A DNA stretch of 64,000 bases from Ryuthela nishihirai (GCA_038380435.1 JAWZYU010000027.1:3159156-3223155), one strand, 5' to 3'; numbered from the stretch's first letter, positions 46,134 through 58,265 are shown. The notes: generated by a model from the sequence alone, not told the origin. A program made the numbers and translations.

Positions 46134-49100
46134 TTGATATTGTTGGCCCTACCAATCTCAATAAATAATTTCTTTAAAAATCCTACTAATCATTTTCTCT
46201 CTGCAGGAACATGGAACGTGAGGACATTACATAGAGATTATTCTCTTGATGTCCTCATGCAGGAATTCCAGCGCTATAACCTAGATATTCTAGGCTTGCA
46301 AGAGACCAGATGGACAGGTAAAGGTGAGATACTTAAAAATAACTTTAAATTTCTCTTTACAGGGAGGGAGGATGGAAAGCATCACCAAGGCGTGGGTCTG
46401 CTGCTCAGCAGACATGCTAGTGATGCTCTTCTAGGATATGAGTGCATTAATGAAAGGTTTCTTACAGCAAAATTTCAGACAAGCATTAAAGACTTGAATG
46501 TTATCTGCTGTTATGCCCCCACTGAGGATTCTGATGAGGATGAGAAGGATAGGTTTTACAGACAACTTCAGGATATTTTGAATTCTGTCAAGAAAGGAGA
46601 TATTACCCTTGTTCTTGGTGACTTCAATGCCAAAGTTGGTACTGACTCTGACCTTTGGGGAGGAGTAATAGGCCCTTTTGGTATTGGTAGCTGCAATGGC
46701 AATGGGCAACGTCTCCTACAGGTAAGTAAACTCAATGGTTTCAGAATAACTAACACATATTACAAACACCGCGACATACATAAATACACATGGGTTTCAC
46801 CTGATGGGCTGCATAAGAATATGATTGATTATATATTAATTAACAGCAAATGGGCTAGTTCTGTTAGAAATACCAGGGCATATAGGGGACCTGAAATGGG
46901 ATCTGACCATTACCTTGTTAAAAGTGTCTTGCAACTTAAACTTAAAAAGTGTTGTGCTAGGGTTAAAAAATTTACCTTTAATACTGAAGCTCTGAAAGAC
47001 CCAGTTATAGCTAAAGCTTACCATGATAGGTTACTTAGTCATTATGACAGTCATGGTTTGCTTAATACTGAAGTTGAGGAAGAATGGGGCCATTTTAAAC
47101 AGGCTTTTTTGGAAACTAACAGTACTCTTTTAGGGAAAAAGGAGCAGAGGAGGCAGAATTATTTAAGTGATAAGGCACTTGAGCTTATTTCAGAAAAAAG
47201 GAACTGCAGGGTTGGGTTGGGTTGTTTTACCTCTGAGCGGCACTTTTTTGCACACCATGGGCTAAATGGCCAGGTCACAAGGACCCCGAAGGCTCAGAGA
47301 AGGTTGGGGAGGGGACCCACTGGAACAGCTGTTGGAAGACAGATGGTAGCCTCCCGTCAAGGCCATCCAGCGTGTTCTTTAACGTGCACAGGGTATGGCT
47401 CTCCCGCACACGGGGCCACGGCTTAACGTCCCATCCGACGGACGGCGGCCTTTCCAAGCCCATCGGTGTCCCCTACTGACCGTGGGCAGGACGGGGAATT
47501 TTGCGGAAATAAATCTCAACGCTGACCCAGCTGGGACTCGAACCTGGGAACTACAGATTACGAGCCTGGCGCGCTACCGACTGAGCCACCCCCGCCCCAG
47601 GAACTGCAGGAATGTCCTTAATCAGTACCCTACTAGTCCTAATAGAAAGCATTACAAAGAACTTAATAAACATGTAAAGGATCAGTTAGCTACTGATAAG
47701 AATCTTTGGCTTGATGGCCTTGCTGACAAAGCTGAGGAAGCAGTTAGACAGCACAACAGCAGAGAGCTGTACCAGATAGTTAAAGTTTTGTGTGGTAGAA
47801 AGCGAACAGGTATACAGGGATTGAAGGATAAACAAGGCAAGGTTATAGAAGGTGAGGATTCTGTCATGGCTAGGTGGGCTGAGCATTTCAGTGATGTTCT
47901 AAACAATGTGGTTAGTTCTATTCCCATTGTTTGCAATGATGATAGATGAATTGTTGGCTTTAATGTTGGCCCTATAACACAATCTGAAGTTAGTTTGGCT
48001 ATTTCTAAACTTAAACTTCACAAATCCCCAGGGGTGGATGAAATTACTACGGAAATGCTTAGAGCTGGGAATGTTTCAGTTACCATTTGGATGACTGAAA
48101 TTTTGAATAACTTTTATGATAAAGGCATGGTTCCTAAAGATTTTACCAGAGCTATTATTATCCCTATTTTCAAAAAAGGTGATCGCAGTTCTTGTGATAA
48201 CTATAGGGGTATCAGCCTACTTTCCGTTCCAGGTAAAGTTCTTTCCATGATTGTGCTTAATAGAATTAAGAATCTGGTTGACAGGCAATTGCGTGATGAG
48301 CAATGTGGATTCAGAAGTGGTAGGGGATGTGTAGATCAGATATTTTCACTTAGGCAGATTCTTGAGAAATGTTTAGAGTTTCAGAAACCTTTGGTTGCTA
48401 GCTTTGTTGATTTCAAAAAGGCTTTTGACTCTGTTGATCGTCATAATTTGTGGTTGATTGTGAGATCATATGGTATACCAGACAAGTTAGTTAACATAAT
48501 GAAAGCTCTCTATAATAACACTGAGTCATGTGTGAGGGTTGGTAAGTCTTGTAGCAATTGGTTTAGCATTACTTCTGGTGTTCGACAAGGGTGCATTTTG
48601 TCTCCTTTTCTCTTTAGTTTGGTTGTTGATTATGTTATGCGAAATTCACTTCAAGGGAAAGATTTTGGCCTTAAATGGGCTGGAGATACGAAAATTTCTG
48701 ATTTAGATTATGCTGATGATTTAGCCCTTTTGGCAAATGATGTTGATGAGATGAACTCTTTCATTCGAACTGTTGATGAGACTGGTAGTAGAGTAGGTTT
48801 GGTTATAAACAGAGAGAAAACTAAAGTGATGAAAATTGGTCAGGCAGGCTGTGATTCAGTTAATCTGAATGGTTGCAGTCTTGAGCAGGTGTCACAGTTT
48901 AATTACCTTGGGAGCTGCGTAACTGATACTGGTGATGTGCGGCATGAGATTAACAGACGAATAGGTATTGCTGCCGGGACTTTTAAGAATCTATGGAGAT
49001 TGTGGAGAAATAGGCGTATACACCTAAAGACTAAAATTAGACTGTATAATAGTTTGGTTCTTTCTAGGGTTAGTTATGGTAGTGAAACTTGGACGCTGTG

Positions 49101-49494
49101 TAAGCAAGATAACAGGAAACTAGATGCTTTTGATTCTAGATGCTTACGCAGTATCTTGGGTATTAGGTGGTTCAACTTTGTAACTAACGATGAGGTTAGG
49201 CAAAGGAGTCTGCAACCTCCTTTAAGCAGCATATTGTGCAGAGAGAGACTCCGCTGGTTTGGCCATGTTGCCCGTATGGATAATTATAGATTGGCGAATA
49301 GGGTTATGAACAGTGTGCATAGAGGCCTCAGAAGGAGGGGGAGACCTAGGATGCGGTGGGCAGACAATGTCAAACAGGACCTTGTTAGAATTGGTGTACA
49401 GTGGCCGGATGCAGCAGATGTAGCTCAGGACAGATATGCTTGGAGAATTAAACTGCGCGGTCTGGTTGGACCTCCGCAGCCTTTGGCTGCTTGA
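46134..49494 (+). pseudogene. LINE endonuclease-reverse transcriptase, nearly intact
   Basis: The reading frame starts without an obvious ATG. Endonuclease: GTWNVRTLHRDYSL, LQETRWTG, VICCYAPTED, VLGDFNAKVG and GSDHYLVKSVL, i.e. all main EEP motifs, at 46200-46930. RT: FKKGDRSSCDNYRGISL, GFRSGRG, VDFKKAFDSVD, SGVRQGCILSP and DYADDLALLA (catalytic Asp pair near 48715). The C-terminal part has RERLRWFGHVARM and GRPRMRWADNV. Two defects only: a SINE at 47211-47598 and a TGA at 47947, where copy b has TGC. It would nick target DNA and copy the RNA at the nick. Confidence 0.92.
47211..47598 (-). mobile_element. SINE-1 copy C (388 bp)
   Basis: Bounded by the 12-bp duplication AGGAACTGCAGG (47199-47210, 47599-47610). 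On the minus strand the head has A box TGGCTCAGTCGGTAGCGCG, anticodon loop CTCGTAA and B box GGTTCGAGTCCCA. The tail is AACCCAACCCAAC. It breaks the LINE frame. Confidence 0.93.
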
Positions 49495-49529
49495 GGACGA
49501 TGATGATGATGATTACTCAGCGTATTATC

Positions 49530-50280
49530 ATTGTACAGACCCTTCACTGCTAGTAATATGATTGTTTAGTTTATCATTTGTAGAACTTTCCAAGAAGTTG
49601 AATATTCTTTCTAGTGTGATATGTGATACTGAAACTTGTTTTTATTTAAATTAGCTTAAATCCCATATTTAGGGGGGGGGGGGGGGGGGGTACGAAAGTA
49701 ATTTTAAGAAACTTGGTATAATTCTGGAAAAATTAAATTTTTTCACAGCCATTAGTTGCTGCTACGAATTTATAAATCCTGACTTACATATCAACCTGTA
49801 ATGCATTATTGTGTTCCATTAAAAAAAAATGGCTCCTGAATACCATAAACTGCAGAACTACCATGCTCCGATTTCCTCTGATTTTTTTATTCGTCCAAAT
49901 CATAATTTTTGTCATGCAAGATTGGCAGCTCTGCTTTAAGTTACCAAGGTTTATTTTCCAATTATATATTTCAACTTAAATACCTCACTGGCAACAAATC
50001 TCCTTTGCTTTTCTACTAGCAGACTTCTATGACACATTACTGCCACTAAAATTAGATTTCATAATGCTAACTTCATACTTCGAATACTTAATACAAAACC
50101 CACTAAAAAGACAGGTGAACTCTTTACATTATGATAAACTTTCAATGCTTTCTCAACTTGTTACAATTCGAAGTTTCTCTCTGTTCCAACAGATTACTGA
50201 TGAAATTCTCATGCTGAAGCATAACACAAGCATCAGATGTCATCTGTTCCCGTTTTATTTTATACTCCTCTACACCCTCA
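49530..50280. other. No recognised gene; poly-G run at about 49672-49690
   Basis: AT-rich, with one G run of roughly 19 bases. The frame at 50064-50315 overlaps the start of the integrase remnant and has no domain. Confidence 0.5.
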
Positions 50281-50284
50281 ATAA

Positions 50285-50880
50285 GATGGAATGGTTGAGA
50301 GATTCAACAGGATAATTGCACATCTAGCATTGTTTGTCGATGATAATCAACATGACTGAGATAGTCACATACCACTCTTTTTGTTGGCATACAGGATAAC
50401 AGTGCGTGAAACAACTGGACAGACACTTTCCCATAATGCTCTTTAGAAGAGAATTACATCTTCCCTGTGATCTTTTATGTGGCTGGCCTGAAGCAATGCC
50501 TGTATCCACACCACAATACATTCAAGAACTGCAACAATGACTATAAGAAACTCACCACTCTGTTAGATATAACATCAGCTTGGCCATCAAGAGAACCAAA
50601 ACAAGATACAACAATAAAACAAATGGAACTGTTTTCAATCAAGGAGATGTTGTCTGGCTATGCAATCCACATAGAAAAGAGAGGCTTTCACCAAAACTTC
50701 AGAAACCATGGAAAAGTCAATTTATGGTAGTTAACAGAATTACCGACATGGAATATCACATTTGTCGATGTCTGACTACAAAGTGTAAGGCGATTCCCAT
50801 GGATTGTTTGGCCCCATTTCATTGAAGAAGCTTTGGAACCAGAACTGTTCAGGATGAACAAAATCTAAAAAGGTGGCAGT
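50285..50880 (+). pseudogene. Ty3/gypsy integrase C-terminal half
   Basis: Reads GMVERFNR near 50288 (integrase motif containing the last catalytic Glu), HIPLFLLAYRITVRETTGQT near 50365, then GDVVWLCNPHRKERLSPKLQ and FMVVNRITD (GPY/F-like module) and CKAIPMDCLAPFH. Stops and frame changes occur near 50358, 50440 and 50540. The end is close to the integrase tail of LTR element 2, so this is a related element that kept more of pol. Confidence 0.85.
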
Positions 50881-51290
50881 GTTATGAGAGGTAAACATGC
50901 AACAATAAAATCAGAACTGAGTTGTCAACTGATGCTTGTGTTATGCCTCACCGTGAGAATTATGTCATTAATCTGTTGGAATGAAAAAGACTTTAAAACT
51001 AATGATAGATAAGGTGGAAATTCCTAAGTGTACAGAAAGCAAGAAAAGATGACCCTTTTTTTTAGTTGTGGCGTGTAATATTCAGCAGTAGTTTGTTGAT
51101 GTGCCATTCAGAGTTGTAGATCAATGTTGTTTCATCTTCAAAAGTAGTGGTTGTGTTTATGATGAAGCCTCAAGTTATTGTTGAAACTAAGAAGCTAACC
51201 GGGAAAAAAAGGAAAAATTTGTGTCAGCAAAGTGCTAAATCTTAAGTATAGAGTTGGTAAGGTTAAACAAACTTATAAGTAAATGGACAA
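50881..51290 (+). repeat. Partial, decayed LTR of the element 2 family
   Basis: AAGGTGGCAG then TGTTATGAGAGG resembles the junction of polypurine tract and 3' LTR at 15841. Similarity fades after about 50 bases and is uncertain beyond. Confidence 0.5.
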
Positions 51291-51297
51291 AGTTTCA

Positions 51298-51600
51298 GTT
51301 GGGTTGTTTTACCTCTGAGTGGCACTTTTTTGCACACCATGGGCTAAATGGCCAGGTCACATGGACTCCAAAGGCTCAGAAAAGGTTGGGGACCCACTGG
51401 AACAGCTGTTGGGAGACAGATGTTAGCCTCCCGTCAAGGCCATACAGCGTGATCTTTAACGTGCACAGGGTATGGCTCTCCTACACACGGGGCCACTGCT
51501 TAACGTCCCATCCGAATGACGGTGGCCTTTCTATGCCCATCGGTGTCCCCTACTGACCAAGGGCAGGGCGGGGAGTTTTGCGATAAAGTCTCAGCGTTGA
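51298..51600 (-). mobile_element. SINE-1 copy E, head missing
   Basis: GTTGGGTTGTTTTACCTCTG at the left and the body to GGGGAGTTTTGCGATAAAGT at the right; the tRNA-like head is absent, a 5' truncation. Confidence 0.88.
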
Positions 51601-53370
51601 TTATTAAATGTTTTAACAAAATTCTACTTATGCATTGAGAAGAGATTATAAGATTTGTGCAATACAAATATATGTAAAATAGCTATATATGTGATCTCAT
51701 TACATTTATACTTAAATTAGTTCATTTATAATTTGTTGTTCATTATTTTGAATTTACATTCAGTTTACTAAAATTTGTAACAATATCAAAATATATAAAA
51801 AATTCTCAATTTGCACCATGTAAAACCAAGTCTATAATCATGTAAAACTAAAACTGGTTGCCTTTTCTTGACCGTGTAAACTGAGTAGCATGTAATGTAA
51901 ATTGAGGATAGATGTATAACATAGTTTTAAAACTCAAATTGATGGGGAATGATCTTTTTCTTCTTTACATCTGTAAATTCATTAGAACTCACTGTTGCAA
52001 ATGGGTTTAACTGTATTTTCAGTTTTCCTAAATTAGATTTTTTAGTTTCATCAAATGTTTTTCCATCATTGGTTTTGTAGACTCCATTGATTTTGAAAAA
52101 AATTAGGGTAGGCAGAAACTGCTGTCAAATAATTCAGTTTAATAGCTATTAAAAGAATATTGTTAATATTGGTATTTGGATAAATTTGAGTGAAATCTAT
52201 AATTTATCTCCTGTTGCATTTCTCTGTGAAAAAGGTTATGGATACTTGCAATTACTTTATTACTCCTAAGAATTGAACCAACATAATTTTGTTCTTATTT
52301 AAATAAATCTTAAGACATAAAACTTGGCACCCTATTATGTTGGTACCACTAGGCAAGTGCCTAACATGCTTTATGGGAAACCCAACTTTGCTTGTCTACT
52401 ATAAATATATATGTTTAAATGCATATGTAATAAATGACATGGACTCTTTAGTACCCCTTGTGCTGTGGTGCCCAGGGCAATCCCTGCCCCTTATGCTGGC
52501 CCTGTTTATGAGAGAGCGAGAGAGCCATCACTGAATGACCACAAACATTCATGTATCTAAGTAGGTCACACCATGCACTATGAGCAACATAGCAGCTGTG
52601 TCTTCTCTGCTCGATTCCAGAAGTAACATTAGCTGTTTTAACTTCACTTTCAGGAAATTATGCATGGACCGCTGGGATGAATGATAAAAATAATTCTAAA
52701 AATACTAAAATAGGTTAATGTGGAAAAAGAAAGTAAAACAGAAATAAAATGAAAAAAAAAATAGCCTTAAGTATTTCATATTTGCTTTAAAAAAAGTCCT
52801 CTGATTTTAAAACAAAAAGTTTTCAGATAATTTCAAAACTTCAATGGAAAAAGACAATAATTCAAATTAATCAGAGGGACACATCTATTTGGAAAAATGT
52901 GCACAAAATAGAAATATTGTACCTATGGAATGGTGATTAGAGAACAGAAAGAAATTATTTATATCATATCATAATGAAATGCACACATAATGGAAATGTA
53001 TGATCTTTCAAATCTGAATTATATACTTCTATTAGATATAAGTAAAAAAAACAAAGGGGATTTTTATTTCTAAAAAAAATCGAAGTTTCATTTGTTGTGC
53101 TCACAGCACTGAATTGTGCCTATGCTACTTATATGTAGAAATCTGATGTGCTACAGCTCCAGAAGATTTCATATATCTCCCTCTACATTTTAAATTAATT
53201 TATTTCTTTTTGTTAATTTAAGGGAGAATTTATGTATTGTTTCTTAGTAACAAAGTTGTTATAAAGTTGGAGAACCCACTGTTTCTTCCTTATCTAATGC
53301 AGATGTCATTCACAGCAGCAACTATACATCTGGAGAACAGATATGTGGTATTGAGTTGTTGTATTAGATG
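51600..53370. other. No recognised feature
   Basis: AT-rich intron of about 1.8 kb. The frame at 52337-52534 shows no domain. Confidence 0.45.
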
Positions 53371-53374
53371 TGAA

Positions 53375-54740
53375 GATTTAGTTTGGGTTTTTTATGGTGC
53401 AATAGCAACAAAGGGCTATATTGCACCAAACAAGATGCAACAAAATGATAAAAAGACATGGAACCTACTACCAAAGATAAAATCAACACACAAAGAAGAG
53501 CAAAGGAACGAAATTGTAAAGGACACTACAAAAGGTGTAAACAACAATGAGTATAAAAATCAAAAAGGAAAAATTGTCTTGGGCTGGGTAGGATATGAAT
53601 CCCATGACCTCCTGATAACATGTCAGGTGCTCTGGCTGCCAAACAATCACCTCTAACTGATATTAAGAACTTTCTACTTGCAGTACACAATTTTTTGTGT
53701 CTCATGAAGGAATTGTCCCAGCTGCTCACAAGTATCTTCAAGAAGCAGATGACAAATATATCATGAAGATGGCAAGTATGTTACAAGTATACAATTGAAG
53801 AAATTGAAGAAATTTCTCAACTTTTTTGTTCAAATGTCAAGGAAGGAATTATTCCTAGTTAATCATCAACATGTTATCAAGAGGAGCACCTGACATATTA
53901 TCAGGAGGTCATTGGTTTGTATCCCAATTAGCCAAAACAAGTTTTCCTCTAAAAATGATATAGACATTAAACTAAGTAATACCCTCAACATTGAGCAAAA
54001 ATCAACATGAAATTTCTTCAGTTCATTCAAATGTATGCTTGTAAGATAACTTGCCATCTTCATAACATACTTGTCATCTGCTTTTTGAGGCTGTTTGTGA
54101 GCAGCTGAGACAAAGTCTTCATGAGACACAAATAATTTTGCACTGTAGGGAAAAAGTTCATAACATTAATTAGAGGATGATAGTTTGGCAGCAGGTAGCT
54201 CAGCAGCCAGAGCACCTGATATCCTATCAGGAGGTCGTGAGGTTCATATATAATCTGGCTCAAGACAATTTTTCCTCTAAAATCGATATTGACGTTACAC
54301 TAAGACCGATACCATCCTCGACTGCTGAACAAAAAATGATAAATTTCTTCAATTTATAAAAATCATAATAAAAAAGGACCAGCAATGGGTATAGAGGACC
54401 AATGTAAAAATCAAACACGGGTAAAATCTAACACTTAAAGCATAAATATTAGAAACTATTAAAATAGCCAGTAAAAAATCAAAAACAGAGGTAACAAAAA
54501 AAGAGTCATCAACTAAAAGGTGTCAGAGTGTAAGGGCCTCGGAATAAATTATAAAGTTAAAATAAAGATGATGTACAAGGTTAAGAGCAGCAGATGTGAT
54601 TAAAATATGTCTTATAGTTAAAATGGTGTCACAATAAACATGATGTCTGATGTTAAGAGCAGCACATGCAATTAAAATATGGCATATAGCTAAAATGGTG
54701 TCACAAAATTCACACTTAGGTTTATCATCTGCCCAAAGAA
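53375..54740 (-). mobile_element. Repeat R3, copy 3, split by several SINE-2 pieces
   Basis: GTTTGGGTTTTTTATGGTGC begins the R3 part, and the R3 end with GTGTCAGAGTGTAAGGGCC and AAAATGGTGTCAC is at 54520-54710. Between them, 53560-54360 holds SINE-2 pieces in both orientations. The segment 53336-53517 is repeated at 56159-56338. Confidence 0.7.
54185..54360 (+). mobile_element. SINE-2 copy, nearly complete
   Basis: Head: GGTAGCTCAGCAGCCAGAGC (A box), CTGATATCCTATCAG (anticodon arm) and GAGGTTCATATATAATC (decayed B box). Body: AAGACAATTTTTCCTCTAAA, GATATTGACGTTA, ending GATAAATTTCTTCAATTT. This 3' type differs from the 30-kb cluster. Confidence 0.8.
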
Positions 54741-55984
54741 GAAATGAATGTGTAATAAATGAATGACTAAGTAGAGCCAAGCAAGTACAACTTCCTCATT
54801 ATGATTCCTGAAAAAACATTGCTGCCACTGTTTGGTGGCAATCAGTCATGTAGTCAATTAGCAAAAGAGCTAAGCACCACCCCTGTGATGATGTATAGAA
54901 CCATGCAAGCCCAGCACCTAATGTTTGATCCCGCCTTCTCATGGTGCAAGCCGTTAGTACCTTTCAAAAGAGATACTCTCTTGTGAAAGTGAATGGAGGG
55001 GAGGGTGCCAGATCAGTGTGCCCTACTGATCTGGACTACAGTGGCTACTTTTTTTTCTACCCTGCTGAGGAGTGGTCAACCACAGAGGGTCCTGGTGCTG
55101 ACTACATACACTAACCAGAATGGAAAAATAGCTCTGAGCTTGATTATGGATCCTGAAATTGCTGCACTGGTGGGCTTCTGTAGAGGGAAAATCTTCTGCT
55201 ATGTTTTCTGTTTGTTTGTGGGTAGACAGCCCCAAGTGAATAGATTCACAGGATATATTTTATCAGCTAGTATATTATCCTGATCTGGGGCCATCGCAGG
55301 TACCTGAACTCTTGCTTCTATGGGCATCATCAAACCTACACTGGAAGAAGCCTTCCGGTGCAGATGGCTTCAGCCTTTAGTAGTGAGGGAAACAGGTCTT
55401 TGCCCCATGCCTGTGATTAGGGGTTGTTTGATAATATCGGCATTCCCTCTCTCAATAAACATAGTTTCTTTAAACATTGAAATATTTGGAATATGAGAAC
55501 TCTGCATATAGATTATTCTATTGATGTCCTCTCACGCAAGAATTCCAACATCATAACTTACATATTCTTGGCTTGCAAAAGATCATACAAACAGATAAAG
55601 GTCAGATTCTTAAATATAATCTTAAATTTCTATTTTCAGGAAGGAAAGATAAGTAGCATTTCCAATGCTTAGGTTTGCTTTTCAGCAGACACTCACACAC
55701 TCAGGTGCACTCATTCTTCTAGAATGTTATCTGTTGTTCAGTCAAAACTGAGGATGCCAATAAGGATGAGAAAGATTCATAAAGAGAAAATTATTATGAG
55801 GATGAGAAGATAGGTTTTACAGACAACTACAGGATATTTTGAATTCTCTCAAGAAGGGAGATATTACCCTTATTCGAGGTGACTTCAATGCTAAAGTTGG
55901 TACTGACTCTTGGAGACCTGATTCTTGGAGAGAGATGATAGGTCCCTTTGGTATTGGTAACGGCAATGGGCAACATTAGTATTT

Positions 55985-56125
55985 GGTACAGTAAATAGTC
56001 ACATATGAACAAATCTGTATTAGAATCCAATTTTGAAGCAAGCAGTAAACAGCGTAATAACCTATACTGCTATGAAGCAAGTAGCAAGCAAAACAACGAA
56101 CTGCCAGAGCAACAGCAGACTTCTA
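55985..56125. repeat. Inverted repeat arm (partner 59075-59215)
   Basis: AGTCACATATGAACAAATCT here has its exact complement near 59205, and AAGCAAGTAGCAAGCAAAAC complements the sequence near 59110. The arms are about 140 bp and enclose 3 kb. Confidence 0.85.
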
Positions 56126-56339
56126 TTAGATATAAGTAAAAAAAGACAATTGCTCACAAGCAGATATGTGGTATTGAGTTGCTGTGTTAGATGTGGAGAT
56201 TTAATTTGGGTTTTTTATGGTGCAATAGCAACAAGGGCTATATTGCACCAAACAAGATGCAACAAAATGATAAAAAAACATGGAACCCACTACCAAAGAT
56301 AAAATCAACACACAAAGAAGAGCAAAGGAACGAAATTAA

Positions 56340-56527
56340 ATAAACCCTCTACAGAAATATAACCCTCCACAGAAGCCCACCAGTGCAGCAAAAGCAGAAG
56401 CCCACCAATAATCAAGCTCAGAGCTATTTTCCCATTCCGGTTAGTGTATGTAGTCAGCACCAGGACCCTCTGTGGTTGACCACTCCTCAGCAGGATAGAA
56501 AAAAAAGTAGCCACTGTAGTCCAGATC
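56340..56527 (-). repeat. Inverted copy of LINE 5' region
   Basis: The reverse complement of about 55018-55200 (AAGTAGCCACTGTAGTCCAG and CAGCACCAGGACCCTCTGTG). It lies inside the block inserted into LINE copy g, next to the R3 fragment 56159-56338. Confidence 0.85.
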
Positions 56528-56814
56528 AGTTAATGTAACTAGCGCTACACTATTTGGAGACCTGACTCTTGGAGACTTAATAATAAGTAATAATAAGTTT
56601 AAAAATGTATCATTAAGTAAACTTATTGGTTTGTGAATAAATGACACTTATCACAAATACCATGGCATACATAAGTACATATAGGTTTCACTAGATGGGC
56701 TGCAATATAATATGATTGGTTATAAGCTCACCGGACAAAAAATTAGTCATCTCCCACTGTAAGAGGGTTATGTCTGTTTGACAGCAACAGAGGGCGCACC
56801 AGAATAAACGCGTC

Positions 56815-56890
56815 CTACCGTGGCCGAGTGGTTAGCACGCTTGGCTACTGATCTAAGGGACCTGGGTTCGAGCCCCAGGTAAGGCATGGA
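56815..56890 (+). repeat. tRNA-like sequence inside the Tc1 element
   Basis: TGGCCGAGTGGTTAGCACGC (A box) and CCTGGGTTCGAGCCCCAGG (T arm with B box, five paired bases) with an anticodon arm CTTGG/CTAAG. The anticodon loop has 8 bases and the acceptor ends do not pair well, so it is not a working tRNA gene. Sequence to a (TA)n run near 57010 may be its SINE body. Confidence 0.6.
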
Positions 56891-57059
56891 TGTGTGTGTC
56901 GTTTTTCTGCTGAGGTCCTGCCATCCTCTCAGATCTCCTACTGTGGCATATAAACTGACAGGCTCCTGTCAGACCTCTGTGGCAGCAGCTGCTTGAGGGG
57001 GGTATTTATATATATATATATAAACAGCTGCAAGGCATTATGGGGTTCATACAGTGACA

Positions 57060-58100
57060 AAAAGTGATTGTGTGCCATGTATGTGTTAGTCACTTTGTGA
57101 AACATGGGTGTGCCAAAGATGTGAATGAGTGGCAAAAAATGTTATTGCATTTGGCTGAGCCAAAGGGCATAGTGTACAAGAAGTTGCTGCCTTTGCAGGT
57201 GTGTCAAAACATACTGTCCAAAGGGTCTTCCAGCAGTGGCTACATTGCAGTCCACTGCTAATCATCGCCAGAACTGCGGCAGAAAGACTGTGCTCACCAA
57301 TAGGGACTACCACAGTGTGTCACGCACTATTAGGACAAACCACTTTGCAATAAGGCAGGAATTACTCCAGTCAGCCAATGCAAGCCTACAGCAAGCTGTT
57401 TCTAAATGAACACTCCGAAGGGAACTGCATGCCATGGATATCTGGAGCAGAGTACCGTGGAAGAGACCCATGTTAATAGCTCTGCACAAAGACTGGACTG
57501 TCGACTCTTGGAAGCGTGTGATCTGGTTGGATGTCATGTTTTTGTTGTACTCTAATGATGTGAGGCAACGGTTACATCGTAAGCCACATGAAGCCTTCCA
57601 CGCGGACTGTGTGCAAGGTTCTGTTCAAGCTGCAGGAGGCTGCGATTTTCTGGGATTGTTTCATTTATGAGGAAATGGGTACTTTGATTGCAGTGACGTC
57701 ACACTTGAACCAGAAGGGCCATATGGAGTTACTGGATGACCACATTGCCTTTTGCACAGCATTTCCACAGTGAACACCAGAAGGGTACCCCAGTCTTCCA
57801 AGATTACAGTTGTCATGTGCACAGGGCCCGAAGCATGTCGGATTGCATTCTGCAGCCTTTGAACATCTCGACTGGCCTGCCAAATCCCCGGATTTGAATC
57901 CCATAGAAAACTTCTGGGACTATTTGGGGCAACGAGTGAAGCACTGTCCCAGCCATCCAGCCAATCTGGTCAAACTGCGGAATTTGCTGCTGGAAGGGTG
58001 GATGAATATTGATGTGCATTACATCCATACACTGGAGGCATCCATGCTAGACAGGATTTCGGCTGTTCTTTGGTCGCACAGAGGCGTTACGTGCTATTAG
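57060..58100 (+). pseudogene. Tc1 transposase, frameshifted
   Basis: Pieces in three frames: an N-terminal region at 57064-57261, then TLRRELHAMDIWSRVPWKRP near 57410-57470, then SWKRVIWLDVM near 57510, where SDE is replaced by LDV, so the first catalytic Asp region is altered. The C-terminal part at 57810-58100 has LDWPAKSPDLNPIENFWDYL with the Glu. The second Asp region near 57800 is disturbed (VFQDYSCHVHRA-like). It is inactive although the terminal repeats are well kept. Confidence 0.85.
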
Positions 58101-58265
58101 GTGACATTAAGCCAGAGATGACTAATTTTTTGTCTGGTGAGCTTATATTAATTAACTGCAAATCAGCATGTTCTGTTAAGAATGCCAGGTCATATAGGGG
58201 AGCTGAAATTGGATCTGACCATTAATTTGTTATTAGTGCTAGAGTTAAAGTTACCTTTAACATTG

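Larger units (their letters stand above)
45457..49511 (+). mobile_element. Full-length RTE-like LINE (copy a)
   Basis: The 11-bp sequence ATTACTCAGCG flanks both ends (45446-45456, 49512-49522). Length is 4055 bp including a 388-bp SINE, so the LINE is about 3.66 kb. A GC-richer 5' region of 0.7 kb precedes one endonuclease-RT frame, and the stop codon is followed almost at once by GAGGACGATGATGATGAT. A single frame, apurinic-type endonuclease and short (GAT)n end are features of the RTE clade. Seven other copies lie in the window; this one is the least damaged. Confidence 0.93.
56725..58143 (+). mobile_element. Tc1-type transposon with both ends
   Basis: Inverted ends AGCTCACCGGACAAAAAATT (56725) and AATTTTTTGTCTGGTGAGCT (58143) extend further inwards (GTCATCTC/GAGATGAC). 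TA is duplicated on each side. Length is 1419 bp including a small tRNA-like insert near the left end. It inserted into LINE copy g. Confidence 0.93.

Noticed and set aside
46431..47024. Minus-strand open frames over the LINE
   Set aside because: They are shadows of the plus-strand endonuclease-RT frame, which has clear motifs.
47520..47598. Possible tRNA gene on the minus strand
   Set aside because: It is the head of SINE-1 copy C, with TSDs around the whole 388-bp unit.
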